From Pomphorhynchus laevis (taxonomy: Eukaryota > Acanthocephala > Palaeacanthocephala > Echinorhynchida > Pomphorhynchidae), in contig WNNJ02000657.1 of the NCBI GenBank assembly GCA_012934845.2, positions 62,001-126,000 of the forward strand: 64,000 bases of DNA, read 5' to 3'. The position numbers and the translations under genes were made by a program. Shown piece after piece: positions 1 through 11,090 of this stretch. How positions within the stretch are numbered: the stretch's first letter is position 1; each line of letters opens with the position of its first letter. The notes under the pieces were generated by a model. The model saw only the letters and a list, made by a program, of their open reading frames with translations, was not told the origin of the DNA and did no database searches.

Positions 1-319
1 GCGAGCTACGAATTGAGTCTATTGCTTCAGAGTTCCTTGACTTAAATTGATCTGTAACTACTAGATTTCGTTGCATGTTACCTTTCAGCTTTGATCTTGA
101 TTCGTTTCTATCCCGTGCTTGTCGTGACACGATGTGGGATGGTAGCGCCGGTGATCTTGGTCTATATTGTTCATCACCTGATAATCTGAGTGCAGTATTT
201 TCGTGATCTCTTTTCTCAATGATAGCATTGGTCTTTTTACGAAATTGCCCTTCTCTAGCCTGTTGTTTTGGATCTTTTCGATAATTGCTGGATCTTTGGT
301 TTGTTATAGTTGTAGTAAA
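1..319 (-). CDS. Unrecognised coding fragment running off the left edge
   Basis: The minus strand reads for 106 codons without a stop from 319 to the window edge, in DNA that is otherwise dense with stops. The product is very polar, rich in Arg, Lys, Asn, Gln and Ser (for example YRKDPKQQAREGQFRKK), and looks disordered. There is no ATG near its upper end, so it is probably an internal exon or part of a longer frame lying left of the window. I recognise no family. It could be host or a disordered part of a transposon protein. From 320 to 558 I see nothing. Confidence 0.35.
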
Positions 320-558
320 TCAAAAACAATGAATTAAAAGTTAATGATTGTGATGGATCGGTTAATGCCGAGTTCCTTCTTGAGTGAATTTGGTGTTCTA
401 AATTCAATTAGAGTGAAAATTGGTAATAACAGTTTACCAATTGAAAAATTGAAGTTAAAATTATCTTGATTATTACAAACTCTTACATTTGAGATCTAAT
501 TTACATACAATAAAAACGCATACAAGCTTAAACACACAAGGTAACTGAATAATTCAGC

Positions 559-664
559 AACCTTCGACGACAACCAACGGCAACCTTCGACGACAACCAA
601 CGACAACTTTTGACGACAACCAACGACAACTTTTGACGACAACCAACGACAACCATCGACGACG
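559..664. repeat. 23-bp minisatellite, about 4.6 units
   Basis: Four full units of 23 bp and a partial fifth, built on AACNNTYGACGACAACCAAC. The units alternate between CTTCG and TTTTG variants. It is G+C-richer than its surroundings. The minus strand reads through it as a Val/Arg-rich frame, which I take as an artefact of the repeat. Confidence 0.9.
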
Positions 665-699
665 TTTAAAGGAAAATAGGCAAAACTTTAAGAGATTAA

Positions 700-2735
700 A
701 TATATAAATGGTTGAACAATATGCGAACAAGAGATGCTGTCCATGTAATGGACATACTGCGGTATGCAAAGGATGTTAGAAACGGCAAAGTGTGCATCAA
801 TTGCTGTACACATGATGTTCGAATCGTGAACAATCAGTGCAACCTCAACTTCCAAATGTAAATTGTCCAACAACAGACATCTTAACGAATAATTCAGATA
901 ACAAAGATATCCAAAATTTATTGATTTAAGAAACTATTACCGTGGAAATGAAATGTGCTGGAGAAAATTGCGAGGTTTACTCGAATGTTATCCTTCCGAG
1001 AAGATTGTACAGAGATATGCTAGCTCAAGATTACCTCTGTTTATTTTGTGCTGCAAAGGCAGTTTGCGAAGCAAATATCGAAATTGCTAAACTTCAAAGT
1101 AAACCAACAAATCAGCTTCAGTAGAACGGAATTGCCAATGTGCAACTAATGCCATCTGTGTGAGACTAGTAGTCTCATTAAGACACTCCAAAATGATCGG
1201 GCATGAGGCTGTAGTTGCTGCATGTGTAAAGGCAAAATACTCAAATCGTCTATAAATCTTGCAATGACTGCGCATTCAAATATGTTACACATATAGTTAA
1301 ATAATCCTATTTTGCTACTAGGCGGATTCAGTATTAGAGGTGACACAGTTGACAAGCCTGTTTCAAAGTAAATACTAATAACCAGCGTATTCTGGCTAGA
1401 AAGCTGACTCTCAACCATAAGCTTGCACTGTTTCGTTCCTCGATCAGCAGTCTTGTTTATAAAGTTTGGCCTCTTGTTTTTGAATAGATTTACAGTTCAT
1501 AGGATACCTTCGAATAGGCCCTTAAACTTATTGAAAATATTTATTTGTTATAATTTTTACACCCTATTGTGAAAGGGTCGGGATCGTTCATCTCCAGGTG
1601 ATATGATCCCTGTGTTGCTATTGTACAAATGGGCGACCACTGCAGACATGAATCCCCTTATACTCATTAAAGCAGCACGGCACATAGCAATGTTCAGGAT
1701 AACTCTAAGACGATTCATGCATTGGCTACACGACTGTGACTCATTGTGTGCGGACTGAAGTGAAGCAATATGTTGCAGAACTCTATGCGCGCGATCTTCA
1801 AGGCCACCCGAGGCGGCTAAAACGAACGGAATAAAAGACCCACACTCGATAAGCTCGATTCTTTCGGCGTATTTAGCTGTTTTTCGCTGCTCGTGATTAG
1901 CGAAGGAATTGTCGACAGAAGAAGAATACGATACAGCATGATTGTTGCATATTGTAACATCAAGAAAGTTCGCTAAAATCGATTATCTGACAGACCAGTA
2001 CACACAACTTCAAGAAAGTTCACTAAAATCGATTATCTGACAGACCAGTACACACAACGTCAAGCCTCGCTTCACAGTCTCGACTGGCACAGGGCTGTCC
2101 AAAAAATGTGTATGTGGTGGAGGCTATACCACAACCTATGCACTCATGAAAACACTGAGGTACGAGTATTCTACGATACGACCATATCAGAAATGTGCTA
2201 GCAAAAGAGCTTAAAAGATCGTGCAGAGAAGTCACCTTAGAGCACGTGGTTGCAAGAGGTGAGCAAAGCAAACTGATTCGAAATATCGACAACAAGCAGG
2301 GATGTAAATGCGCGCTCAGATGTATCGTGTAGAGGACTCTTTGGTGGATTGATGGCCCGATCCTTTATGGATATTTGTGTCTAAAATCATTTGGCACCAT
2401 CATATGCTAACCGAAATCCCCTTGAATCACACGCATACCACTCACAGCGGAAGCATGTCAAATATCAAAAGCGAATACATGAGGTAGAGAGGGATATTCC
2501 TGCCGATGATATTCTCAACAACTGGAGGAATCAGGAAAGAAGCCTCACAAGCAATCAGTTGGATAGCAGCAAAAGTTTCGATGCGAACGGGACGTCAATG
2601 TTTTGATTGTGTCTCACATGTGCGCACGATTCAGCATTGCAATAGCTCGAACAGTCTCAATGTCATTCGAGCAAATCGAATTCCCGCGTCTCAATTTTAT
2701 CGCAACGACGATACAGAAGAATGGACATAAAACAT
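700..2735 (+). mobile_element. RLE-type non-LTR retrotransposon, decayed copy 1
   Basis: This is a much-decayed plus-strand copy of a retrotransposon with a restriction-like endonuclease, of the R2/Utopia-like kind. At 708 a frame opens with a cysteine-rich module (RCCPCNGHTAVCKGC), continued in another frame as CINCC, which matches the N-terminal zinc module of these proteins. A second Cys-rich piece lies at 942-1124. Near 2096 KKCVCGGGYTTTYALM resembles the C-x-C-G...H...C motif that precedes the RLE. At 2506 MIFSTTGGIRKEA matches the conserved C-terminal PLVFSTTGG block. The reverse transcriptase core is missing, so a large internal deletion is likely. Stretches such as 1130-2020 hold only stop-filled remains. 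The family call rests on remembered motif order, not on a search. Confidence 0.6.
1961..2060 (+). repeat. 50-bp tandem duplication inside RLE copy 1
   Basis: A 50-bp unit beginning CAAGAAAGTTCRCTAAAATC is present twice head to tail with very few differences, so the duplication is younger than the element around it. Confidence 0.85.
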
Positions 2736-2787
2736 AATATCTCAAATTTGGCTCTCCTGCATAATTCCTCCCTCCCCAGATGTCATT

Positions 2788-3432
2788 TCACGATGCACAG
2801 TATAAATCATCCAAGTGGAAGTGTAGTCCGGTTAGCTCTGATGTTACCCACAAACTCATGGCATAGAGAGGGGCAACATTAATTTCGGGATTAAAACAGA
2901 ATGTGTCTATAAATAAATCCGAGTTGACAATATATTCTAAAGTTTTTGACATCCAATCATTCAGGTCTGAACTGCCCAAGTTGAAGTTGTTAAAAACTAG
3001 ACTTACGCCATTAGATAGTACTCTAGCTGTCAATATAGCTATTGCAGGTAGGTCGTCAGCAGGAATAGAAGTTAAGTTGCTCGCATCCGTCTTTAAATCC
3101 GAAGAAGCTTCGTAAGCAGCAGCTACCCCCAAAGCTCTCCATCTCCCATTGCTGTCTCCTGGAGCTGGTAAGGAGATAGCACCGTATTCAAACATTGATG
3201 TTAAGACCAAGCCGTTGTTCAAATGACCCATAACCCAACCAAAACATGTAGTTGATGCTCCGACAAATCCATTCACTAGTTGTCCCATTTCGTTTCTATT
3301 CGTAGCCAATCGTATCAGTGCACCTCTAATTGCCGAGAGTACCGGAACTCTTGGAGCTGGCAAGACTCGCACACCAACCCCACATACAACCCCATATTGA
3401 GTGCCGGTACTAACCCCCAATTGCAAAAATCT
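2788..3432 (-). CDS. Unrecognised 215-codon frame, possibly a virus-derived fossil
   Basis: A 645-nt open minus-strand frame lies between two decayed retrotransposon copies. The product is rich in Ala, Gly, Ser, Leu and Asn with alternating hydrophobic stretches (MGQLVNGFVGASTTCFGW, APGDSNGRWRALGVAAAYEA), and looks like a folded globular protein. No transmembrane segment, zinc motif or RT motif is visible. It has no good ATG near its upstream end, so it is probably a fragment. Composition and isolation suggest a coat-type protein of an RNA virus integrated long ago, but that is a guess. A host exon or an unusual transposon protein is equally possible. Confidence 0.35.
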   Translation of the reverse strand, partial: RFLQLGVSTGTQYGVVCGVGVRVLPAPRVPVLSAIRGALIRLATNRNEMGQLVNGFVGASTTCFGWVMGHLNNGLVLTSMFEYGAISLPAPGDSNGRWRALGVAAAYEASSDLKTDASNLTSIPADDLPAIAILTARVLSNGVSLVFNNFNLGSSDLNDWMSKTLEYIVNSDLFIDTFCFNPEINVAPLYAMSLWVTSELTGLHFHLDDLYCAS

Positions 3433-3649
3433 TCACTAAAAAGTACGGCATGCAGACGAAGATATACAGAACCGTAGTAGCCTTTAAATTACTGATTTCC
3501 AAGTTGGTATATCATGTCACAGTGATAAAGTACGTCATCCAGACAATGAAATACAGATATGTGCCTCAAGTCGGACAAGAGGGAGCAGCTTTCGAGATGA
3601 AAATGGAGAAACTGCAAGGGAAACAATGCAAAGCAGAGTTTCAATTGTA

Positions 3650-4920
3650 AATGACATTTTTACAACGTCAAGTTTTGGACACCAAAACTTTTTTATATTC
3701 CAAGAGTTTTTATCGCGTTAAGAATTTGTTGATAAAGTGGCTGAACTGTTTGAGCTAGCGAGCTCAGAAAATCAGAATTCGAAATATGCACATGCCGAGG
3801 TTACAGCGATTTCACAACTGATACTAAAACGTCTATTAAAAGGAAAAATAAGTACCGACAGTGTTCATAAAATTACTAGCTCATCGGATAAAATGGTGGA
3901 ATGATGGAAAACTGGAGGATCTGCTTGCAGAGGCGAACTATCTGCAACAAAAGCACCGACAACATATGGCGAAACATAGGACTTTCCATTCAAATAATAA
4001 TGTGAATTAGCGGAAGGAATTCATCAATATGTTTTGTAGAGGGAAAGTTACAGCTTCCATGAGATGCGTCAGGGCTGAAGTTAAACTGGGGAGGATAATA
4101 TCACTAAAAGACACTTTTAACTGCCAAACGGTACTTCAGCGCCTTGAACAACTACATCCTATTGCTCAAGATCTCAACAGACATTTGGTACTTGAATCGC
4201 CACTGTAAGGATCTGTGAATCATTGAGAAGCACTATTCTCAGATGTAGATGCCGTTCAGATTAAGGCTGCGCCCCGAAGAACAAAAGGAAGTGCAGGACC
4301 TTCCTGGCTTGATTCTCGCAGCTGGTGCGCACTGTTGCACGACTTTGGGTATGCGTCTAATAAATTGGCAAATGCTCTCGCTAAATTCGCAACGCTTATT
4401 GCCACTAAACAGATAAACAATGAAGTTCTGACTGCTTTCACTGCCTGCAGGTTGATCGCTTTTGATAAAATATCAGAGGTGTGGCCTATATGTATTGGTG
4501 AAATTTCCAGACGTATTATCGGGAAAGCTCTCGTACACACAATCTCTAGAGATTTACAAGATGTGGCATTAAGAGATCAATTATGAGTTAGCTATCGATG
4601 TGCTACGAATAATATTGTTCATAACATCCGACGTATCTTCGAATCGTCTACAGAGCAATGTGTATTCCTCATTGACGCACACAATGCCTTCAACACAGTC
4701 AACAAAGCATTAACACCGAAACATAAATCATATATGCCCTTAACTACAATTCATTCTAAAAAATTACTATCTGCATGATGCTGAACTTCTGATTGACGAT
4801 GATATACTGTGGTCACGCGAATGCATTCGTTGGCAATGTTAGCATATGCTGCCGCAACGATTCCCCTTATTAGGTAGCTTTTAGCTAAAGTCCCTGAAAT
4901 GGCACAATAAAATAGTTAAA
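3650..4920 (+). mobile_element. RLE-type non-LTR retrotransposon, decayed copy 2
   Basis: A plus-strand remnant covering the region upstream of the RT and the RT entry. 4256-4586 reads PSWLDSRSWCALLHDFG, then TAFTACRLIAFDKISEVWP, which corresponds to the family's GPSGLDADGW...FxACRLIPLDKNPGVRPIG block. At 4619-4720 come HNIRRIFESSTEQ and FLIDAHNAFNTVNKAL, the RT motif A region with its catalytic Asp. Near 4830 a broken copy of motif B follows (SLAMLAYAAATIPLIR). The rest of the RT and the endonuclease are missing. Several stops and frame changes show it is dead. It is closer to the minus-strand copy at 40-43 kb than to the intact frame at 34 kb. Confidence 0.65.
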
Positions 4921-4924
4921 CATG

Positions 4925-5400
4925 CAAAATGTTATGATAATGGCAGAAATAACAGTTTTTTATAATATAAAAATTCCAAAAATTAAAAATATATTTAAAC
5001 TCAAACCACATTGCAATATTTTGATTTATTGCAATGTTTTGATAATGACAACAATAAAATTACTTCTTTATGATAGAAAAATTCCAAAAATTAAAAATAT
5101 ATTTGAACTCAAACCACATTGCGATAAAGATGGTATTGTAAATTAAATATTTTGTTATTATTGTGAAAGGGTGTATATAGGTCACTTGGGGAGGGGTTTA
5201 ACAAAGCGTTTTAGCCAGTATTTATACTCTGTTAAAAAGAAATTGGATCAAGGGGGAAGTTATATTTCTTAAATGATGATCATAAAATAGTGTTTGACAA
5301 GAGTGAAGTAATTTCGGTGGAAAATAACATTATTGAAAGTAAAATACAATCAGCATTTTCATTCAAAGAAGTCATAATGAATTGATGCTTAATAATAAAC
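4925..5400 (+). mobile_element. Penelope-like element fragment with a GIY-YIG nuclease module
   Basis: In one frame KIKNIFELKPHCDKDGIV leads into CYYCERVYIGHLGRGLTKRF. In the next frame DDHKIVFDKSEVISVENN follows, ending near 5385. This is the layout of the C-terminal GIY-YIG endonuclease of Penelope-like elements: a Cys-rich linker, the YIG motif with its Arg, then a His/Asp stretch. The linker segment is duplicated in tandem with a period near 107 bp (about 4970 and 5077). No RT is attached here. At least one frameshift separates the two halves. The RT-bearing Penelope fragments elsewhere in the window lack this module. Confidence 0.6.
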
Positions 5401-6930
5401 CCTATATTAATTTAATAGCAATCATTTTGAAATTGTTGTTTGTAGTTTATTCTTTATTTAAAATTATTTATCGTTTTGTTTTTAATATAATATAATTAAT
5501 TAATATAATAATTAATTTAATATATTTAATTTTGTTTTGAATACTGTGTTATTGTGATTTTATCTATGTTTGTGTTTTTTTGTTTATTTTGTTGTTTATT
5601 GTGAATTTAAGTCTGATGTTTTGATGAAAAACTAATCGTTTTTACTTCTGCGATGTGGTAATCTTCATATAACCAGCAATTTCTAAAACTGTTTTATATA
5701 ATTTCATCCTAATGAGAGCAGTTAGCTATCGAAAATTCGATTTAAAACAGAATAGCAATTAGCTATTGATAAATTTGATAGCAAATATTTAATATCAAAT
5801 ATGGAGAAATACATTTTCAAAGTTTAGTATAATTGTACTGTTAGAAATAAAATCAAAAATGCTTAAAGAAAATTATTAAAAAAATAATCAAAAAATGATT
5901 TATGACTTGAAAATACTAAACTTTGAAACAAATGCCAAGTTGAACTCAACGGCAACAAAGCTCTTAAAAACTAAAAAAAACAATTTAATATTAAGTATCG
6001 AAATGACAATTATATATATTTACTACAGGAAAGAAGTCAGTATTTATTTCATTGAATTGAACAATTGAAATGATACTCACTTCGGGGAAATGAAGTAAGG
6101 TAGAGAAATGATCATCATTTCCCTACCCTACTTTTACTTCCCCCTCTCTGACCCTTTATTTATTTCCTGGTAATTTTTCTACCAAGTAAGGAAGTGTTTT
6201 TACGCTAAATAGCATTGCCCAGTATTGAATATATCAAGATATTGAAATTTTGCTTATTTGAGAATAATATTCCTACCATAAACACATCAAAATTACAAAA
6301 TTACATTACAATAAGCAGATGAAATATTGATTTTCGATATTTTTGTAATTAAAAAAAGTTTTTTATTATTGAATATTAATCGATTGTTCATTTGTTTGTC
6401 CTTATTATTGATTTAGCAGAAAATGCATTGTTATAAGATGTAGTTTATGCCCATATTAGTCCTAATATGCACTAATTAGGACATATTAGGACTAATTAAT
6501 AATTAGGACAAATATACAGTAAATGTGCAGCTATACAATTTATCATAAACTGATTTATTTGAAGTAATGATTGGTAATAATGTCTCTTAAAGTTCATCAA
6601 ATTTGACATATTTCTAATGTCTGGTTACAAAGTGTAGTTTATGTCAATATTAGTCCTAATATGACCTGATTAGGACATACAATCTAGCCAACTCTAATTC
6701 TTTCTCGTTTCCCAACCAACATTCACTTTCCTCTCTCCTAACTAAAGTGTTACCAACTAAACTATACTATCTAAACTTTATATAGTTTTTGCTATATCAC
6801 GTAAGAAAATAAGTTTAAAGCTAAAACGTTATTACAAATATTGAAATTTATTATTAAAATATTATTCAAGATATAAAATATTTATTCAAAATATTGAAAT
6901 TTTGCTTATATGATAATAGTGTGCAGCAGC
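5401..6930. other. AT-rich stretch without recognisable genes
   Basis: No frame worth reporting. A roughly 30-bp motif containing GTAGTTTATG and ATTAGTCCTAATATG occurs at about 6439 and again at 6636, each followed by further TTAGGAC repeats. It might be part of a terminal repeat of the fossil that follows, but its limits cannot be seen. Confidence 0.5.
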
Positions 6931-9085
6931 TGTGCGCAACTCATTGAACAAGTAGCCACTCAGGATAAAAGATGCCGCTGAACATTAAAGTATGAATGAA
7001 ACCATGTTTGTATAGAAACTGGTGATGGAAGGTGACGGGAAGCTTTACAATATTGTGAACTCTAAAAAAGTGAAACGATTGTGCTTTTTGACATAGAAAC
7101 TACTTTAAGTGTTTGGCGTTTAATAATTGTAGTCATGCCAACTGGCGACGAGGATGTTTTACTCAAAAACATTCTGCAGCAATATCGGCTGCTAAAACGG
7201 CTTATCGGACAAAGCAGTTGAACAACTACGGTTGCAGAACATATTCCGATCTCAGTCTATATACAATATTCTGAGAATATCGAATCATGATCGGATTATA
7301 CCGAGCAACTTGAACACCACTTTAAATCGCAAGGTGTTGAGAAGGACGTACAAAAGAAACAATTCTTGCTTACTTGGGTAGGTCCTTAAACTTATCATCT
7401 GATGATTCAATTGAATGCAGGTCAGACTATAGAGGATGTGCCATTCGCCAAGATACTACGATTACTCACGGAACATTTTGTGACTCCCACACATGCAATA
7501 GCCTCACGGTATGATTTCATGCAATGTACAGTGAATGAAAATGAAAAGTATAGTGAATGTTTGGCCAGATTAAAAGAGAAGGCACGTAACTGCCACTTCT
7601 ACAATCATACGATTGTCACTGAGAAGCAGGCAATCGACGATCGGATAAAATATCATATTGTTATGAATACACAACATTCAAGTTGTCCGAAACTCTTTAC
7701 TTCAGATGGATTCTCCTTCGCTTGATGAAGTATTGAGAGTATAAAATACTCATTAGTTAAATCAGAGTAGCCATAGAATAATGTCATCCAAGGATCAAGA
7801 AGGACAAGTTGAAGCACTTCGCATCAAGCAAGAAACAGAAAAGATCAACGCCTTTTGAAAGAATGGCGATATTCAACCCAAGTCTTTTTATAGAAATCAG
7901 TCAAGACCAATATATAGAGATACATGTCCACGATGTGGAAGACGTCATGATGGTCAGCTAGTGTGTCCAACAAGAAATAAGAATTGTTTACGGCCGATGG
8001 GGTCACTTTCGTGCATGTTGTCGAAGTAAAGAATCGACATTCAACAGGAACGAAATTCGCTAGATGGAAACGGATATGCGGCAATTAAATACTTTAAATA
8101 CGATCAGAATCGATAAAGACGCACCTATAATCAGGCTGAGAATTAATAATAAGCTCATCAACATGGAATTCGGCACAAGCGCAAGTGTTTCAATACTTCT
8201 GAAACGTATTTGCTCCAAGATAGAGAAACCTAGGTTATATCCATCACATGCCCTGAAAACATATGGCGGACATGTTCAAGACGCTATCGGATCATCTAAA
8301 GTTATGGCAACTCTCAACGAACGGTCACAGATGTAATGGGCAACTGTATTAGATACAGCGGGTCAAGCTCTTTTCGGAGAACGTGGAAGTGTCTTCAATA
8401 TAGAGTGGCCTAACTTTATAACTTATGCAAATTCTTTCGAGTACAATTCAAAACAGTTAGAATCGATAGAACTGATTAAGTCCACTTTGAACAATTACGA
8501 TAAAATTCGAGATCTATTAGACTGTTATTCTGGATTATTTGAGCCTAGCACCACTTGCGTAAAGAATTTTGAGGTCAAGTTAACTTTGAATGCCGATGCA
8601 ATTCCGCAGTGTTGGGGAAGTCGGCAAATTCCTTTTGCTATACGTGTAGCAGTTGAGACAGAATTGAATAGGCAATTGAAACTCGGAATTATAGAACATG
8701 TTGATACAGCGCATGAACATGTAGATTGAGTTGCACCTGTTATAATTGTACGTAAACAAGATGGCTCGGTTCTTATTTGTAGCGACCCGAGTTTCAATAA
8801 ATCCGAATTTATTACTAGATACGTACATCTTACCTACATTTGATGTTGTTATGGCGCAGATATCAGTGGGTGAATTATATTAAATCTTAGATATAAAAGA
8901 TGCGTATCTTCAGCTCGGAGTCAAACGAGAATCACGACAATATCTCGCAATATCTACGCATAAAGGATATTTTCGGTATTAAAGGATGCCATTCGGTATT
9001 AATATCGCTCCAATTGTATTTCAACGTTACGTTGATGGAGTATTACAGGATCTTCCGAATATAGCTGTATATTTTAATCTTTAAA
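6931..9085 (+). mobile_element. Gypsy-type LTR retrotransposon fossil, partial
   Basis: An old, broken Gypsy (Ty3)-type element on the plus strand, with several breaks. Recognisable parts in order: a gag region (about 7260-7725), a zinc knuckle with CPRCGRRH spacing near 7930, an aspartic-protease-like region (8064-8340) and the first part of the reverse transcriptase (8487-9065). The ribonuclease H, integrase and 3-prime LTR are not seen. A TGGCGACGAGG sequence near 7143 resembles the primer-site region of such elements. I could not delimit LTRs. Heavy decay suggests considerable age. Confidence 0.65.
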
Positions 9086-9100
9086 ACTATAAGTACGCAA

Positions 9101-10540
9101 AGACTGTTTATTTTCGTTGACAGAAAAAATCATCATTTAGAAAACTCTACTTTGGAATGCAACTAGAAATGACCATTGAGGATAATTGTAATCATTTATC
9201 AGTGTTTATACCTGTGTCATAATGACACTTCTATTAGATACTGTAAATCTTATATTGTATTATACAATGAAATACATAATGACAATTTTTTGGATAGTTA
9301 ACCGGCAACATTGTCACCAATTTCGTTTTGTCTTGTAATCGTGGCAGTTTTAGGCCTGCAGAAAAGTAAATGTGGAGTATTTTATTAATTTAATTATTAT
9401 TTAATTATTAATAATAAAAAATAACTATTTAAATAAATAATCTTTGTGTCGCCATAGTTAAACGATATCCTCTTATTAATAGAGATTCTGTACAAATTAG
9501 AGTGAATCCATTTATCCGGCTTTAAGTAATAGATTATTTGTTTCGCCCAAACGTTATCTTATTATATTGGAATAGTATATATTGTTAAATGTTTTTGACA
9601 ACTTTATTGCTTTGACCACACATTGGTAAAGATAGGCAAAGGTTTTCACAAAATTACGAGGCTAAAAATTTCCGGAATTTGCTATGATGTTGTATCACAA
9701 CATCAATGCCAATGAATATACGGAACATACCCTTGCATCATGTCATCCACTGCAAACCACATGCTGTCCTTTAAAAAAACACTTACGAATCGCTAGTATT
9801 TTCCGAGCCAAATATCGTTTTACGATAATTCGCTTTTCGTTAATTCTGTTCTAGCATGTATTTGTAATTACCATGTTTTAATGATAATAATAATTAAATA
9901 ATTTCTCCGTGAAAGTTTCTTGATGTGAAAGCTTATAAAATAACTTGAGCATGTAAATTAACTGTCAAATTAATAATAAATATCTGACGTCTTCGGTTTT
10001 AGAAATCTATAATTATTTTATATTATTTATAACTGTGTAATTTTAAATATAACTTCTAAATCTATTTGATTTAACTTACTTTCTGGTTGGATGGATAACT
10101 TAAATTCAAAAAGGCGTAAGGATTAACATTCCTTTTTATGTATAAAAACATATACCGTTAGAATATACTAAGGTTACTAAAATATTTTCATACTAATGAT
10201 ATGGACCTAATTTTTGATAGAAGCACTTGTTTATGATTAAAATCAATCATCAATAATATTTTCTTGTGACATTAATTCACACAATGGAGGTACTTTCTGT
10301 TAACATTTAAGGGTAGTTAAAGTATATATTGCTGATTTTACAATTTAACAAAATATGACCTTGTAAATATACAGCCTGTTAGAATATATTCAGATTTCAA
10401 AAATATGTTATCAAGAATAAAATGATTTTTTTATTTGTAGTATTTTATTTTTTGGTAAAAAAACATTCCTTTTTTTCTCGTTGACCATGATAAGGTGGGA
10501 AGCATGTATTGAACAAAAACAAATGTTAGCTTGTCACATC
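9101..10540. repeat. Dispersed 1.1-1.4 kb repeat, copy 1
   Basis: From about 9101 this segment is nearly identical to DNA starting at 17487 for roughly 1.0 kb. It then continues with lower identity through a block matching 19060-19450. It is AT-rich, codes for nothing evident, and shows no clear terminal repeats. It begins abruptly at the end of the Gypsy fossil, so it may have inserted there. From 10540 to 11082 I see nothing further apart from a short stretch near 10560-10620 that matches both ends of an extra block in copy 2. Confidence 0.8.
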
Positions 10541-11082
10541 CGAGTGACGAGCAAAATACACCAAAAACATTATATATATATGGAAATAATATAAACAACC
10601 TACAATATGTCTTCTATGTTTTAGTTTAAAGAAACTGCATAGACGAGGCGGGCATTTGTAATATGTTCTTATTTCTTTACCTTCCACGATCAGCCTTTAG
10701 AACTTTTCTCTTTATTAGAGTGAATCGTTTGGTTTCTAAAAAGGCAATTGAATGCATATGACATCGTCGTGTGTACTTACCGTAGAAGTTTATATTATAG
10801 CTTGATCACTGCCTTTTTGTATAACTCTTTGGATATCAAAAGCGAGTCAACAAGGATCTTATGTACTGTCTTTCTTCGTGCCAGTTCATCTGAACTGCAT
10901 AATTTGTGACCCTGTAAAACATATAGCGAGCACTGGATAATTTCCAGTGTTTAAACCATAACTTCGAATGCATATCTTCCCAAAACACAATATTTATCCA
11001 ATTTATGCAGATGATTGATTACCTAATCTCTCATATTGCACTCAGCCATCATATGTGAAAGATAACTTTCCATTGAAAGACA

Positions 11083-11090
11083 ATCTAACT
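11083..11090. repeat. 8-bp target-site duplication, left (ATCTAACT)
   Basis: The sequence ATCTAACT lies directly outside the left terminal inverted repeat of the hAT element and is repeated exactly at 13333-13340. Eight base pairs is the size made by hAT transposases. Confidence 0.9.

Noticed and set aside
559-664. CRISPR-like array
   Set aside because: Units abut with no spacers. It is a minisatellite in a eukaryotic genome.
6439-6670. LTR pair of the Gypsy fossil
   Set aside because: The short repeats are only about 200 bp apart and their ends cannot be traced to a second copy after the element.
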